The position numbers and the translations under genes were made by a program. This document shows, one piece after another, positions 26,449 through 34,934 of a DNA stretch of 64,000 nucleotides. The stretch lies in the NCBI RefSeq assembly GCF_003346715.1, contig NZ_QQPQ01000016.1, forward strand, positions 62,001 through 126,000, in the 5' to 3' direction. The stretch comes from Oceanispirochaeta sp. M1 (GTDB lineage: Bacteria; Spirochaetota; Spirochaetia; DSM-2461). Numbering within the stretch: the first letter of the stretch is position 1; the number at the start of each line of letters is the position of its first letter. The notes beneath the pieces were generated by a model. It saw nothing but the letters and a program-made list of their open reading frames with translations. It did not search any database and had not been told where the DNA came from.

Positions 26449-27183
26449 ATGAGAAATAAGATTTCCACATTGTTGATTGTTGCGGTTTTAATCCTGATCG
26501 GACTAACAGCTTGCTCACCCCGAACAACAGAGCTTGCAGAAACAAGCACGCCGGCAGCTGCACTGCCATCTGCTCCTGCAGAATCAGATGGCAGTGAAGA
26601 TTTGACGATAGACCTACAGGTAAACCTTGCCGGATCAGACATTGACAACTTTTTTAACTGGAAGGGAAATGTAAGATATATGGCTGCCGAAGATAAATTC
26701 GATGCCATATCCGGAGCCTCAGAAAAGGGATCAACTCATCTATTCATGATGTACCTCTATGACGTAGAAGCTAAAACCACCATGAGTTCCGGACTAAGAG
26801 GGCTGTTCCTCTATGGTGTAAACGGAGCTTCCCAGGTGGCTGTCGATAACTTGAATGCTGCAACAAATGCCGACGGCAGTATTACAATTCAATACATTCA
26901 CCGTGGAACGGCTTTTAGATTCACCACCGATAAGAATGGGATTCTTTCGTTGCCTGACGGTAATATGGAAAACCGTAAAATAGGGACTCCCAAGGAACTT
27001 GAAGCGGAATTCACATCTGACGGTACTGCAATGGGTGTAGATTTTGATAAAGTCTGGGCATCTGATGTATCACCTACCGGTGCCAGCCCTGACTCCATGT
27101 ACTTTTGGGACGGAGATCTTCAGGTGGCTCTTGAAGGCGATATGCTGACAATGAAAGGTGTTTTAACGGCAGTTATTCGCTAA
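26449..27183 (+). CDS. Lipoprotein of unknown function
   Basis: This 244-residue protein has a lipoprotein signal peptide with lipobox LTAC (Cys near residue 24), so it is anchored to a membrane. A low-complexity Ala/Ser/Pro/Thr linker follows (about 25-47). The mature domain is rich in beta-strand-like segments (IDLQVNLAGSDIDNFFNW, MYFWDGDLQVALEG) and ends KGVLTAVIR. I do not recognise the family. It stands alone, with its own promoter and a strong terminator. Confidence 0.85.
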   Translation: MRNKISTLLIVAVLILIGLTACSPRTTELAETSTPAAALPSAPAESDGSEDLTIDLQVNLAGSDIDNFFNWKGNVRYMAAEDKFDAISGASEKGSTHLFMMYLYDVEAKTTMSSGLRGLFLYGVNGASQVAVDNLNAATNADGSITIQYIHRGTAFRFTTDKNGILSLPDGNMENRKIGTPKELEAEFTSDGTAMGVDFDKVWASDVSPTGASPDSMYFWDGDLQVALEGDMLTMKGVLTAVIR

Positions 27184-27198
27184 TTATTATCAGTTAAC

Positions 27199-27229
27199 AA
27201 AAAGCGGTCTCCCTGAGGCCGTGCTTTTT
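27199..27229 (+). terminator. Rho-independent terminator after lipoprotein gene
   Basis: AAAAAGC, a GGTCTC/GAGGCC stem with loop CCT, then GCTTTTT form an extended hairpin (27199-27229) flanked by A- and T-runs. It begins 16 bases after the stop codon. Confidence 0.8.
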
Positions 27230-27456
27230 CTGCATCACTCCATCTCTTTCTCATCTGTAATATTTATGCTGTAGTAAACTACATCAGTATTGATTTATGA
27301 TGTGTACAGAATTTTGGGATCACTATAGATCCCCTCATCCCCATTGCAGTGATAATTTTCTCACAGTGTGGTATTTAACAATATCGCGATAGTATGAGAA
27401 CCCCATTCATGGATCTATGGTCATTCGAATTTCTTATTTTTTTATCTTCAGTTATA

Positions 27457-27485
27457 TTGACAGACCAGCTCTATATCACTACATT
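27457..27485 (+). promoter_or_regulatory. Promoter of the [FeFe] hydrogenase operon
   Basis: A perfect TTGACA (27457-27462) is 17 bases from TACATT (27480-27485). It lies 56 bases upstream of the HydS-like ATG. The palindrome described separately covers the expected transcription start. Confidence 0.6.
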
Positions 27486-27488
27486 TTT

Positions 27489-27508
27489 ATCGATAACAAT
27501 TTATCGTT
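27489..27508. promoter_or_regulatory. Palindromic operator at the hydrogenase promoter (predicted)
   Basis: ATCGATAACAATTTATCGTT has arms ATCGATAA and TTATCGTT, complementary at seven of eight positions around CAAT. It lies immediately after the -10 box, a typical repressor position. It does not match the Rex consensus. The binding protein is unknown. Confidence 0.45.
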
Positions 27509-27540
27509 AATCTTTGCTTCTTATATTCGTCAGAGGGATT

Positions 27541-29313
27541 ATGAATGATCAGTACCCTGTCTTTACAATAGAAAATGAATGCCTGGACTGTTATAAATGC
27601 GTCAGAGGCTGTCCTGTCAAGGCCATTCGGATATCCAATGGCCATGCATCTGTTATTTCTGAAAAATGCATTGCATGTGGACAGTGTATCTCTCTATGTC
27701 CTCAAAAAGCCAAAAGAGTCCGAAACGACATCTCTATTGTTCAGGAGATGCTTGATTCTGATGAAAAGGTATATGCATCCATAGCTCCCAGTTGGATAGG
27801 ATCTCTGAACTGCAATATGGAACAGCTTGTTAAGGCCCTGAAAATGCTGGGGTTTACAGGGGTATCAGAAACAGCCCTGGGAGCCCAGGAAGTATCCATA
27901 AAGACAGCAGAAATCTTGCAGAATAGAGAAAAGAATCTCTGGATATCCAGTGCCTGTCCTGCAATTGTTGATTATATCCGGATGTATCTTCCTCAGTTTT
28001 CCGAATATATAATTCCCCTGGCATCTCCCGCCCTGACCCATGGACGTATGCTTAAAGAACATTTCGGAGAGGAAATCCGGATGGTATTTATCGGTCCATG
28101 TGCAGCAAAGAAGAATGAAGCAGACCAATTTCCAGATCTCATGGATGCCGCCATCAGTTTTGATGAACTTCTGAAAATGTTGAGAAACAGAGGAATAAAT
28201 CTGGACTCAGAACCAGAAGATAAATTCACTTTCAGTCCCTGTCAGGCTCATGAAGGAGCTCTCTACCCCATGGAAGGGGGAATGAATGAAACTCTTATCC
28301 GCAGCGGAAAAACAAAGGGTGTCAGGCTAATCAATGTAAGTACAATACAGATGATAAATAGTCTACTGGAAGGCCTATCTCCGGATTCGATTACAGAACC
28401 TGTTTTTATTGAAGCAATGGCCTGCAAGGGAGGATGTCTGAACGGCCCCCTGCAGACTGGAATAAAACCGGGACTGAATGTTATTTCAGATGCACTTAAG
28501 AGTGTTCAATATAGAGATGTGATCCCTGCCATCCCTCAGACAGTAGTTCCATATCGCTTTACACCAGCATCTATAAAGGAATCAGCCCCTACTCCCATTC
28601 AGATTCGAAAGGCCATGCAGCGTATAGGAAAGAGCTCGATTGAGGATGAATTAAACTGTGGAGGCTGTGGTTACAATACCTGCAGGGATCTGGCTATTGC
28701 CCTGGTCAATAACACTGCGGAACCTCATATGTGCAGTTCCTATATGCGAAAAGTTGCTACCAGAAAAGCTGGTGCTGTCTTTAACTGCATGCCATCGGGA
28801 ATCCTTATGGTAGATAGACATTTAAAGATATTGGAGACAAATAAATCATTTGTCCAGATGTTTGCGAAAGATCTCTATGAAAGCTTTGACAGTGAACCCG
28901 ACTGCCTGAAAGAAGCCAGACTCGACCGGGTTATTCCCTGCACGGAACTCTTTGAATCGGTTCTGGAAACCAATAAGGATATCCATAAAGAACACTACCC
29001 CATGAACAATGGTCTGTATGAAATAAGTATCTTTACAGTTGAACCCCATCACATCGTAGGGGCCGTTATTGCAGATGTTACAAAGTATGAAATGCGCCGT
29101 GATCAGATTGCGAAAAAGGCTCATTCAGTCATAGCCAGAAATATTGCCATTGTACAGGATATTGCCTGCAGTCTGGGAGAGCATATGGTGGAAACAGAAG
29201 TGTTGCTGACCTCAATTGCAGAGGGCTATGATCCTGAATCACCTGAGAGCAGGAAACCAGAAAAACAGGATAAAATGGATTTCCTCAATGGTCTTGGCAC
29301 CAAGTATGAATAA
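27541..29313 (+). CDS. HydS-like sensory [FeFe] hydrogenase with PAS domain
   Basis: This 590-residue protein starts at ATG 27541 (AGAGGGA upstream). An N-terminal double [4Fe-4S] ferredoxin domain has two CxxCxxCxxxCP motifs. The H-cluster domain follows with L1 SSACPA, L2 GPCAAKKNE and L3 EAMACKGGCLNG, so all four cluster-binding cysteines remain, while the proton-transfer cysteine before the first one is alanine. Then come a CGGCGYNTC Fe-S motif near residue 375 and a PAS domain (about 415-520). Alanine at that site and a PAS tail mark group C (HydS) hydrogenases, thought to sense H2 or redox rather than turn over quickly. It overlaps the phosphatase gene by eight bases. Confidence 0.88.
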   Translation: MNDQYPVFTIENECLDCYKCVRGCPVKAIRISNGHASVISEKCIACGQCISLCPQKAKRVRNDISIVQEMLDSDEKVYASIAPSWIGSLNCNMEQLVKALKMLGFTGVSETALGAQEVSIKTAEILQNREKNLWISSACPAIVDYIRMYLPQFSEYIIPLASPALTHGRMLKEHFGEEIRMVFIGPCAAKKNEADQFPDLMDAAISFDELLKMLRNRGINLDSEPEDKFTFSPCQAHEGALYPMEGGMNETLIRSGKTKGVRLINVSTIQMINSLLEGLSPDSITEPVFIEAMACKGGCLNGPLQTGIKPGLNVISDALKSVQYRDVIPAIPQTVVPYRFTPASIKESAPTPIQIRKAMQRIGKSSIEDELNCGGCGYNTCRDLAIALVNNTAEPHMCSSYMRKVATRKAGAVFNCMPSGILMVDRHLKILETNKSFVQMFAKDLYESFDSEPDCLKEARLDRVIPCTELFESVLETNKDIHKEHYPMNNGLYEISIFTVEPHHIVGAVIADVTKYEMRRDQIAKKAHSVIARNIAIVQDIACSLGEHMVETEVLLTSIAEGYDPESPESRKPEKQDKMDFLNGLGTKYE

Positions 29314-30475
29314 GTCCCTCTTTATAGACATCTCCTGCTCTCAAATTTGGAAAACAAATCAGAATACCTGCGGAGATGTATTTCTCTCAAAACGCTTCCC
29401 CAAGGAGCGGCGGGTTATAGCTGTCCTGTCAGATGGGTTGGGAAGCGGTATAAAGGCGAATATTCTCGGTCAGATGACTGCCACCATGCTGCTGAGATAT
29501 GTTGAGCAGGGTCGGGATATTGAAAAAGCTGCGGAAGTCATAATGGACACCCTGCCAATTTGCCGAGTCAGAAAGATAAGCTACTCGACATTCACGGTGG
29601 TAGACTGCCACGAGAACGGTTCTGTTGTTATTGTGGAAGAAGGGAATCCCGGATTTGTCTGGATGAGAAATGGCGTGCATATGGAAGCAGAACCAGAAAT
29701 CATTGTATCAAAAAAATTCAGTACACGAAAAATGCATCGCTATAAGATTAATATGCTTCCCGATGACCGGCTTATTTTCTGTTCCGATGGTGTTACCCAG
29801 GCAGGATTAGGGAGTCCGAGATTGAAAGGCGGCTGGCAGCGCTCGGGATTGATTGAGTATTCCAAGACTCTTCTTTTAGACAATCCGGAACTCACCAGTA
29901 AGGAACTGGCCAGACGGATAACTCTGGCAGCCACATATAAGTGTATGGATAATTTTGTTAAGGATGACACCTCCACGGCAGTTCTCCATGTTCGCACTCC
30001 CAGATCAGTTCTGGTCTTTACAGGCCCCCCTTTTCATATGGAAAGAGATAATGAACACTCCCAACGTTTTATCCAATTTCCCGGTCAGAAAGTGATCTGT
30101 GGTGGAACCACGGCCAATATTGTATCCCGGGAACTGAATAGAAAAAAAGAAACAACAATGGCCTCGGGTGATCTACCGGGAATATCTGTGATGGAAGGTG
30201 TGGATCTGGTAAGCGAGGGAATCCTGACACTGACACGGGTTCTGGAGTATCTGGAAAATCCTCCGTCCAAAGAGATCAGGGATGCGGCCGTCAGTCTAGC
30301 CTCCATATTTATGGAGAATGACTGCATCAGTTTTATGGTGGGAGCCAAAATGAACCAGGCCTACTATGATCCGGAATGGCCAATTGAACTGGAAATACGA
30401 AAGACGGTTGTCAGACGGATAGCCAATATTCTTGAAGAAAAGTATCTAAAAAAAGTTGAAATTGAATTTGTATAA
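29306..30475 (+). CDS. SpoIIE/PP2C-type serine phosphatase
   Basis: This 389-residue protein starts at ATG 29306, inside the end of the HydS gene, and begins with FIDISCSQIWKT. The PP2C metal-binding motifs are VLSDGLGSG near residue 45, FCSDGVTQAG near residue 155 and KDDTSTAVL near residue 220. A C-terminal domain of about 150 residues (GQKVICGGTTANIV onward) has no name I can give. SpoIIE-type phosphatases beside HydS are a recurring arrangement. It probably passes the hydrogen/redox signal to an unknown phosphoprotein. Confidence 0.85.
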   Translation: MNKSLFIDISCSQIWKTNQNTCGDVFLSKRFPKERRVIAVLSDGLGSGIKANILGQMTATMLLRYVEQGRDIEKAAEVIMDTLPICRVRKISYSTFTVVDCHENGSVVIVEEGNPGFVWMRNGVHMEAEPEIIVSKKFSTRKMHRYKINMLPDDRLIFCSDGVTQAGLGSPRLKGGWQRSGLIEYSKTLLLDNPELTSKELARRITLAATYKCMDNFVKDDTSTAVLHVRTPRSVLVFTGPPFHMERDNEHSQRFIQFPGQKVICGGTTANIVSRELNRKKETTMASGDLPGISVMEGVDLVSEGILTLTRVLEYLENPPSKEIRDAAVSLASIFMENDCISFMVGAKMNQAYYDPEWPIELEIRKTVVRRIANILEEKYLKKVEIEFV

Positions 30476-30487
30476 GTGTGGTAAAAA

Positions 30488-30742
30488 ATGAAAAAAATTG
30501 ATGTAGAGATTTGCTTTGGAACAACATGTTTTGTTTTGGGAGGCTCTCATCTCCAGGAGCTGGAAAATTCTCTTGACAATGACTTGAAAGAGAAGATTAA
30601 TATCATCCCGCAAAACTGTCTTGGTCTATGTAAAAATGAAAATTACAGCCAGGCACCCTATGTGAAAGTAAACGGGCAGATAATAGACAGAGCAACTATT
30701 GAAAAAGTAATCAATAAAATAAAGTGTGAAATAAATGAGTAA
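30488..30742 (+). CDS. [2Fe-2S] thioredoxin-like ferredoxin (NuoE/HydC type)
   Basis: This 84-residue protein has the four ligands of a thioredoxin-fold [2Fe-2S] ferredoxin, CFGTTC near residue 9 and CLGLC near residue 45. Proteins like the C-terminal half of NuoE or HydC carry electrons to flavin or hydrogenase subunits. It lies between the phosphatase and the catalytic-type hydrogenase and overlaps the latter by eight bases. It is probably the electron partner of that enzyme. Confidence 0.85.
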   Translation: MKKIDVEICFGTTCFVLGGSHLQELENSLDNDLKEKINIIPQNCLGLCKNENYSQAPYVKVNGQIIDRATIEKVINKIKCEINE

Positions 30743-32198
30743 TATAAAGCTGACAAGCAATCTGAATAAGCAGGTTCTGGTAAAAATAATTCAGGCCTTT
30801 GATTCTGATGATTTCCCGAGATCTACCTACCAGATCCCCTTCAAGATGAGACCCAAACACAGCGATCCCCTTTACCGTTGCTGCATACACAAAGAACGGG
30901 CAGCAATACGAGAGAGAGTCATTGCGGGTCTCGGATTTTCCGTGGCCGAAGATGATCATGAAAAGCTCCTCTCACAGTATGCCGTTGATGCACTCGAACG
31001 CAACGAACTTGCCGGTGAAGTCCTCACCGCCATAGATACAGCCTGTAAAGGCTGTGTACCGGTGCGCATACATGTAACCGATATGTGCCAGGGCTGCGTG
31101 GCCCAATCCTGTGTAGCATCCTGTAAATTTAAAGCCATTAAAATAGAAAATTCTAAGGCCGTAATTGATACTGATCTCTGCAAAAACTGCGGAAAATGTA
31201 TCAGTGCCTGCTCCTACAGCGCCATAGCAAGGCTCCGTGTACCCTGTGAAGAAGTCTGTCCTGTAAAGGCCATCAGCAAGAATGACCTGGGAGTTGTGGA
31301 GATTGATTTTGAACGATGTATAAGCTGCGGTTCCTGTGTATCGGGATGCCCCTTCGGGGCCATACATGAGAGAAGTCAGCTCATCGATATACTTCAGGCA
31401 ATTAAAAGTGATACTCCCGTCGTAGCAATGATAGCTCCGGCGCTGGGAGGACAGTTTCCAGAACCTGTCGGCAAACTCGCAACGGCCCTTACCCGGGCAG
31501 GATTCACTCATGTGGTTGAAGCCGCTGAAGGAGCCGATCTGACGATTCTTCATGAAGCCGAAGAGTTTATTGAACGCAGTAAAGAGGGTGAACCTTTTAT
31601 GACAACCTCCTGCTGTGCCGCCTATAGAGAGTTGATTACCAAACTCGTCCCTGAACTGGAAAAGTATGTTTCAGACACCCCGACACCCATGCATTATACG
31701 GCCAGGATTGCTAAAGACCGCTTTCCGGACTGTATTACTGTCTTTGTAGGACCTTGTGTTGCAAAACGGAAGGAAGGTCTCCAAGATCCCTATGTGGACT
31801 ACGTAATGAGTATCGAAGAGATGGGAGCCCTGTTTGTAGCAAAGCATATTGAACTGAGTGAATGTGAGGACTATGAATTTTCAGTTCCAAGCTCTACGGA
31901 AGCCCGGGAGTTTGCCATTACAGGAGGAGTCAGCCATGCTGTTGGTACAGCAGCCCCTGAAAATGCAAATATAACACCCTTTTGTATAGATGGTCTGGAT
32001 AAAAAGGCAATAGCCCTGCTTAAATCATTTGCCGGGAAAGGAGTGTGCAATCAGGGCAATCTGATTGAAGTTATGGCCTGTCAGGGTGGATGTGTGGGAG
32101 GATCTTCAATCCTGAATACTCCGAAATCTGCCGAAGTCAAAATCAAAGCTTATGGAGCAAAAGGCCAATCAATCCGCAGGATTCTGGAAACAGTCTAA
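30735..32198 (+). CDS. [FeFe] hydrogenase, catalytic type with ferredoxin domains
   Basis: This 487-residue enzyme reversibly reduces protons to H2. Several [4Fe-4S] binding motifs occupy residues 110-215 (CQGCVAQSC, CKNCGKCISAC, CISCGSCVSGCP). The H-cluster domain has L1 TTSCCAAY, L2 VGPCVAKRKE and L3 EVMACQGGCVGG. Both cysteines of L1 are kept, so proton transfer is intact, unlike the HydS-type protein in the same operon. The overall form suggests a group B monomeric hydrogenase. The maturases HydE, HydF and HydG are not in the window. Confidence 0.9.
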   Translation: MSNIKLTSNLNKQVLVKIIQAFDSDDFPRSTYQIPFKMRPKHSDPLYRCCIHKERAAIRERVIAGLGFSVAEDDHEKLLSQYAVDALERNELAGEVLTAIDTACKGCVPVRIHVTDMCQGCVAQSCVASCKFKAIKIENSKAVIDTDLCKNCGKCISACSYSAIARLRVPCEEVCPVKAISKNDLGVVEIDFERCISCGSCVSGCPFGAIHERSQLIDILQAIKSDTPVVAMIAPALGGQFPEPVGKLATALTRAGFTHVVEAAEGADLTILHEAEEFIERSKEGEPFMTTSCCAAYRELITKLVPELEKYVSDTPTPMHYTARIAKDRFPDCITVFVGPCVAKRKEGLQDPYVDYVMSIEEMGALFVAKHIELSECEDYEFSVPSSTEAREFAITGGVSHAVGTAAPENANITPFCIDGLDKKAIALLKSFAGKGVCNQGNLIEVMACQGGCVGGSSILNTPKSAEVKIKAYGAKGQSIRRILETV

Positions 32199-32560
32199 TA
32201 CGGAGAATTTTACTGAGAGTACCCTCTGTTTTCTCAATTGCCGTCCTGGATTTAAAAGGGATATAAACGATAAGAAATTAAATAAGCTCAAAGGTCGACC
32301 TGCTTCCCCGGGAAAAGACAAAAAAGAACGGGATCATAGTCCTATCGACCGTATAAAAAGATGACTGAAAATTATTTTTTGATCTATAAGAGACAGCTCA
32401 AAAAAAGTAAGTTAATAATTCCTTGAAAGAAGGGATCAATTATTCCTGACCATGCGTTGTAAGCTCTCAAATAGATTGAGAAATCATCTGACTATAGTAA
32501 AACTTTCTACGCTCCTACACTGACTACATAGGTTGTAACAATTTATGGACATACAGGCAT
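32199..32560. other. Intergenic, no gene recognised
   Basis: AT-rich sequence downstream of the hydrogenase operon. A 70-codon reading frame at 32152-32364 overlaps the hydrogenase gene in another frame and looks random. No clear terminator was found. Confidence 0.4.
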
Positions 32561-33045
32561 AATACACTGGGTAGAAAGTCAGTATCTAAAGAGATCAAAT
32601 AACTAATCCTGCAGATGAAACAGGAGAATCATCTGTGGAGCTGTCATTAAATAGCCGATTAGCTTAAAAAGCTTGAAATAGACCTGAATTCAGTAAGTTT
32701 GAATCGAATAATCCAGACTGATAGGCAACAAAGAAAGATTCAGCCCTCAGAAGCTGGAAGGAATTATTGAAATCTCATTGGGATTTCCTTTTTGAAATAG
32801 ATTTTAAGACAATTGATACTCTATTCGGTAAAAGATCTTCTTATAAGAAATCCAACAGCTGAAAACCCAAGGAATTATGCGGACTCATTTTATGGAGAAT
32901 CCCATTCGAGAATTTATGAAACATAGAATTGAAGTGCTTGCGTTAGATTTTCCGGATGAAAATCCGCCGATTGATGAGAATGCCACAGAACTCACTCCCA
33001 TTGATTACAGTTGGTCGAATGCAAGCTTTCTACTCAACCATGCAT
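32561..33045 (+). pseudogene. Decayed integrase-core transposase, copy 2
   Basis: Pieces of the same family as the remnant at 5686-6496 can be read in shifting frames. They are SKEIK, LILQMKQENHLWSCH, IADxLKKLEIDLN, WKELLKSHWDFLFEIDF with TIDTLFGKR, and NPIREFMKHRIEVLALDF. DENATELTPIDYSW follows, corresponding to IYDNSSQFTSIEY in the first copy. Stops interrupt it at least three times and the catalytic Glu region is missing. It lies on the plus strand, opposite to copy 1. Confidence 0.65.
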
Positions 33046-33289
33046 CCTGGGAAATATAATAAAAACAGAGAATGCAGAACTTGGAAAAGCTTTGGACATT
33101 TCCAAATATGAGGCTTACAGACTCCAGGCAGATGCTGAGGCACAATTTGCAGCAGGAGATTTTGAAGAGTCTCTAACGGGTCTTTTTACAAATCAACCTG
33201 GATTGATGGAAACCACTACAGGACGTCCCCTGTTTACTGAGATTGAACCGATAGATAAGATCAAGTCGGATTGGATAAATCGGAGTTAA
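33011..33289 (+). pseudogene. Unidentified short reading frame in decayed DNA
   Basis: The 92-codon frame includes a helix-rich stretch (KALDISKYEAYRLQADAEA, then AAGDFEESLTGLF) that looks like real protein, joined directly after the transposase remnant. It faintly resembles the C-terminus of crotonase-fold enzymes, but not enough to name it. There is no credible ribosome site. It is most likely a gene fragment left by rearrangement. Confidence 0.3.
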
Positions 33290-33849
33290 ATTGCTCATAA
33301 TATAAAAACAATCCTTTGGATAAACGATGGCTTTTATTGATTCTAAAAAAATTGCCATTCTTAGTAATAATATCTACCATAAGAGAGCTCCGGTGTTCAT
33401 TAGGATTCATTGAGACTAGCTCAAGAGCATTTGTTCATGACTGCTACAGTACCGAAGATATCATGAGAGATAATCTACATAAATATTATTATGTAATACA
33501 AAAAACATACATTATATACTACAGAATTTAGAACAAGCTTCATCAGGATTCCTAGACTATTTGACATCATGCATTCTATGGACAAATACCCCACCCAAAA
33601 AGATTACTGTTACCAGACTCTACAAATGGGTGGGATTACAGCTAGGGATCTTCTAAATAGTATCCAATTGATAATGAACTTCCTTTTTACTGATAAAAAG
33701 TCTGCAAAACGATAAAAAAATACAAATAATCATAATATTTTCAAGAAATGCTCCAAATAATTCAAGGTTCCAAAGTCAATAGCAGGATTAACATGACGAA
33801 TTACTAAGATCTTTACCCAGTTATGGGAAAGCAAAAAACGGAGGAATCT
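33290..33849. other. Intergenic, decayed DNA before TRAP operon
   Basis: Short open stretches (for example MAFIDSKKIAILSNNIYHKR near 33327 and LFDIMHSMDKYPTQKDYCYQ near 33558) suggest old coding DNA, but none is intact or recognised. The promoter of the TRAP operon should lie in its last 150 bases and could not be pinned down. Confidence 0.35.
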
Positions 33850-34857
33850 ATGAAAAAATTATTGATTATCTTACTGAGCCTGCTCGTGCTACCGGCTCTT
33901 CTCTTCGCAAATGGTCAGCAGGCATCTGCATCTGCAGAGCCTGAACAAATTGTTCTGAGACTGGGAGAACTCAACCCCGATTCACATCCCTGTGGTATGG
34001 CATCTCATGAGTTTGCCAGACTTATCAGTGAAAGAACTGATGGAAGAATAAAAGTGGAAGTCTATACTTCCGGACAACTGGGAGACCAGGAAACACAAAT
34101 CAATCAGCTTGTTATGGGTGCTCTTGATATGTACAGGACCAATCCCCAGTTTCTAAATGACTTTGGTGTTCCCGTCATGAAAGTTCTTTCTTTGCCGTAT
34201 ATATTCAAGACAGTGGATCACTGCTGGAATGTCCTGGATAGTGAAATAGGAACTGACTTTCTGGCCTCTATTGAAGAAGCCAATGTAGGTTTGGTAGGAG
34301 TTGGATGGTACGCTGAGAGTGCCAGAAATTACTTCTTTACTGATAAAAAAGTAACAAAAGTAGCCGATATGAAAGGTCTTAAGCTGAGAGTTCCTCCTTC
34401 CAACATGTATATGGAAACAACTCAGGCCTTCGGGGCGAACCCTACTCCCATTGCCTATAGCGAACTGTACAGTGCCCTACAGACAGGAGTTGTAGACGGT
34501 GCAGAAAATCCCCTATCAGGTTATTCTGCCAATAAGTTTAATGAAGTAGCCGGTTACTACACTTTTGACGGTCATGAGCTTTCTCCCAGTATCATGCTTT
34601 TCAGTCAGGTGAAATGGGAAAAACTCTCTGCCGCAGACCAGCAAATTGTTAATGAAACATGGAATGAAACAGAAGCCTATATAAGAGTTATTACTGAAGA
34701 AGTTGATAAAAAAGTAATATCAGACCTGACTGCTCAGGGCATCCAGTTCTACGAAGTAGATGATAAACAGGAATGGATCGACGCTGTTCAGCCCCTGTAC
34801 AGCAAGTATGGAGAGGGATATGAAGACCTGATTTCTTCAATTCACGCCATAGACTAA
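33850..34857 (+). CDS. TRAP transporter substrate-binding protein, DctP family
   Basis: This 335-residue protein starts at ATG 33850, which has GGAGG upstream; a start nine codons earlier would spoil the signal peptide. The signal peptide ends LLFANGQQ. The DctP fold is clear: LRLGELNPDSHP, VEVYTSGQLGDQETQINQLV, and the family-typical conserved arginine region KGLKLRVPPSNMY near residue 175 that binds a carboxylate. Most DctP proteins bind organic acids. It is followed by a hairpin and then by UroD-like and TRAP membrane genes. Confidence 0.93.
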   Translation: MKKLLIILLSLLVLPALLFANGQQASASAEPEQIVLRLGELNPDSHPCGMASHEFARLISERTDGRIKVEVYTSGQLGDQETQINQLVMGALDMYRTNPQFLNDFGVPVMKVLSLPYIFKTVDHCWNVLDSEIGTDFLASIEEANVGLVGVGWYAESARNYFFTDKKVTKVADMKGLKLRVPPSNMYMETTQAFGANPTPIAYSELYSALQTGVVDGAENPLSGYSANKFNEVAGYYTFDGHELSPSIMLFSQVKWEKLSAADQQIVNETWNETEAYIRVITEEVDKKVISDLTAQGIQFYEVDDKQEWIDAVQPLYSKYGEGYEDLISSIHAID

Positions 34858-34877
34858 GCTAAAAAATCACATAAATG

Positions 34878-34906
34878 GGACTGTCGATGGATCTCATCGG
34901 CAGTCC
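34878..34906 (+). promoter_or_regulatory. Intercistronic hairpin after TRAP binding-protein gene
   Basis: GGACTGTCGATG (34878-34889) pairs with CATCGGCAGTCC (34895-34906), twelve pairs including one wobble, with a five-base loop. It lies between the DctP gene and the first UroD-like gene. It argues that the UroD gene starts at 34935 rather than at the in-frame ATG at 34875, which would place the hairpin in coding sequence. Confidence 0.65.
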
Positions 34907-34934
34907 ATCTTTAAAAAATATATTGGAAGAAAAG

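Noticed and set aside
29216-29305. N-terminal 30-codon extension of the SpoIIE-type phosphatase
   Set aside because: The sequence lies in the HydS gene and does not resemble the family. ATG 29306 starts the domain with normal overlap.
30972-31553. 193-codon minus-strand reading frame
   Set aside because: It lies wholly inside the catalytic hydrogenase gene, whose motifs are unambiguous; it is a shadow frame.
34875-34934. 20-codon extension of UroD paralogue 1
   Set aside because: It contains the intercistronic hairpin and has no ribosome site. ATG 34935 has GGAAG and gives the family opening MTGRERI.
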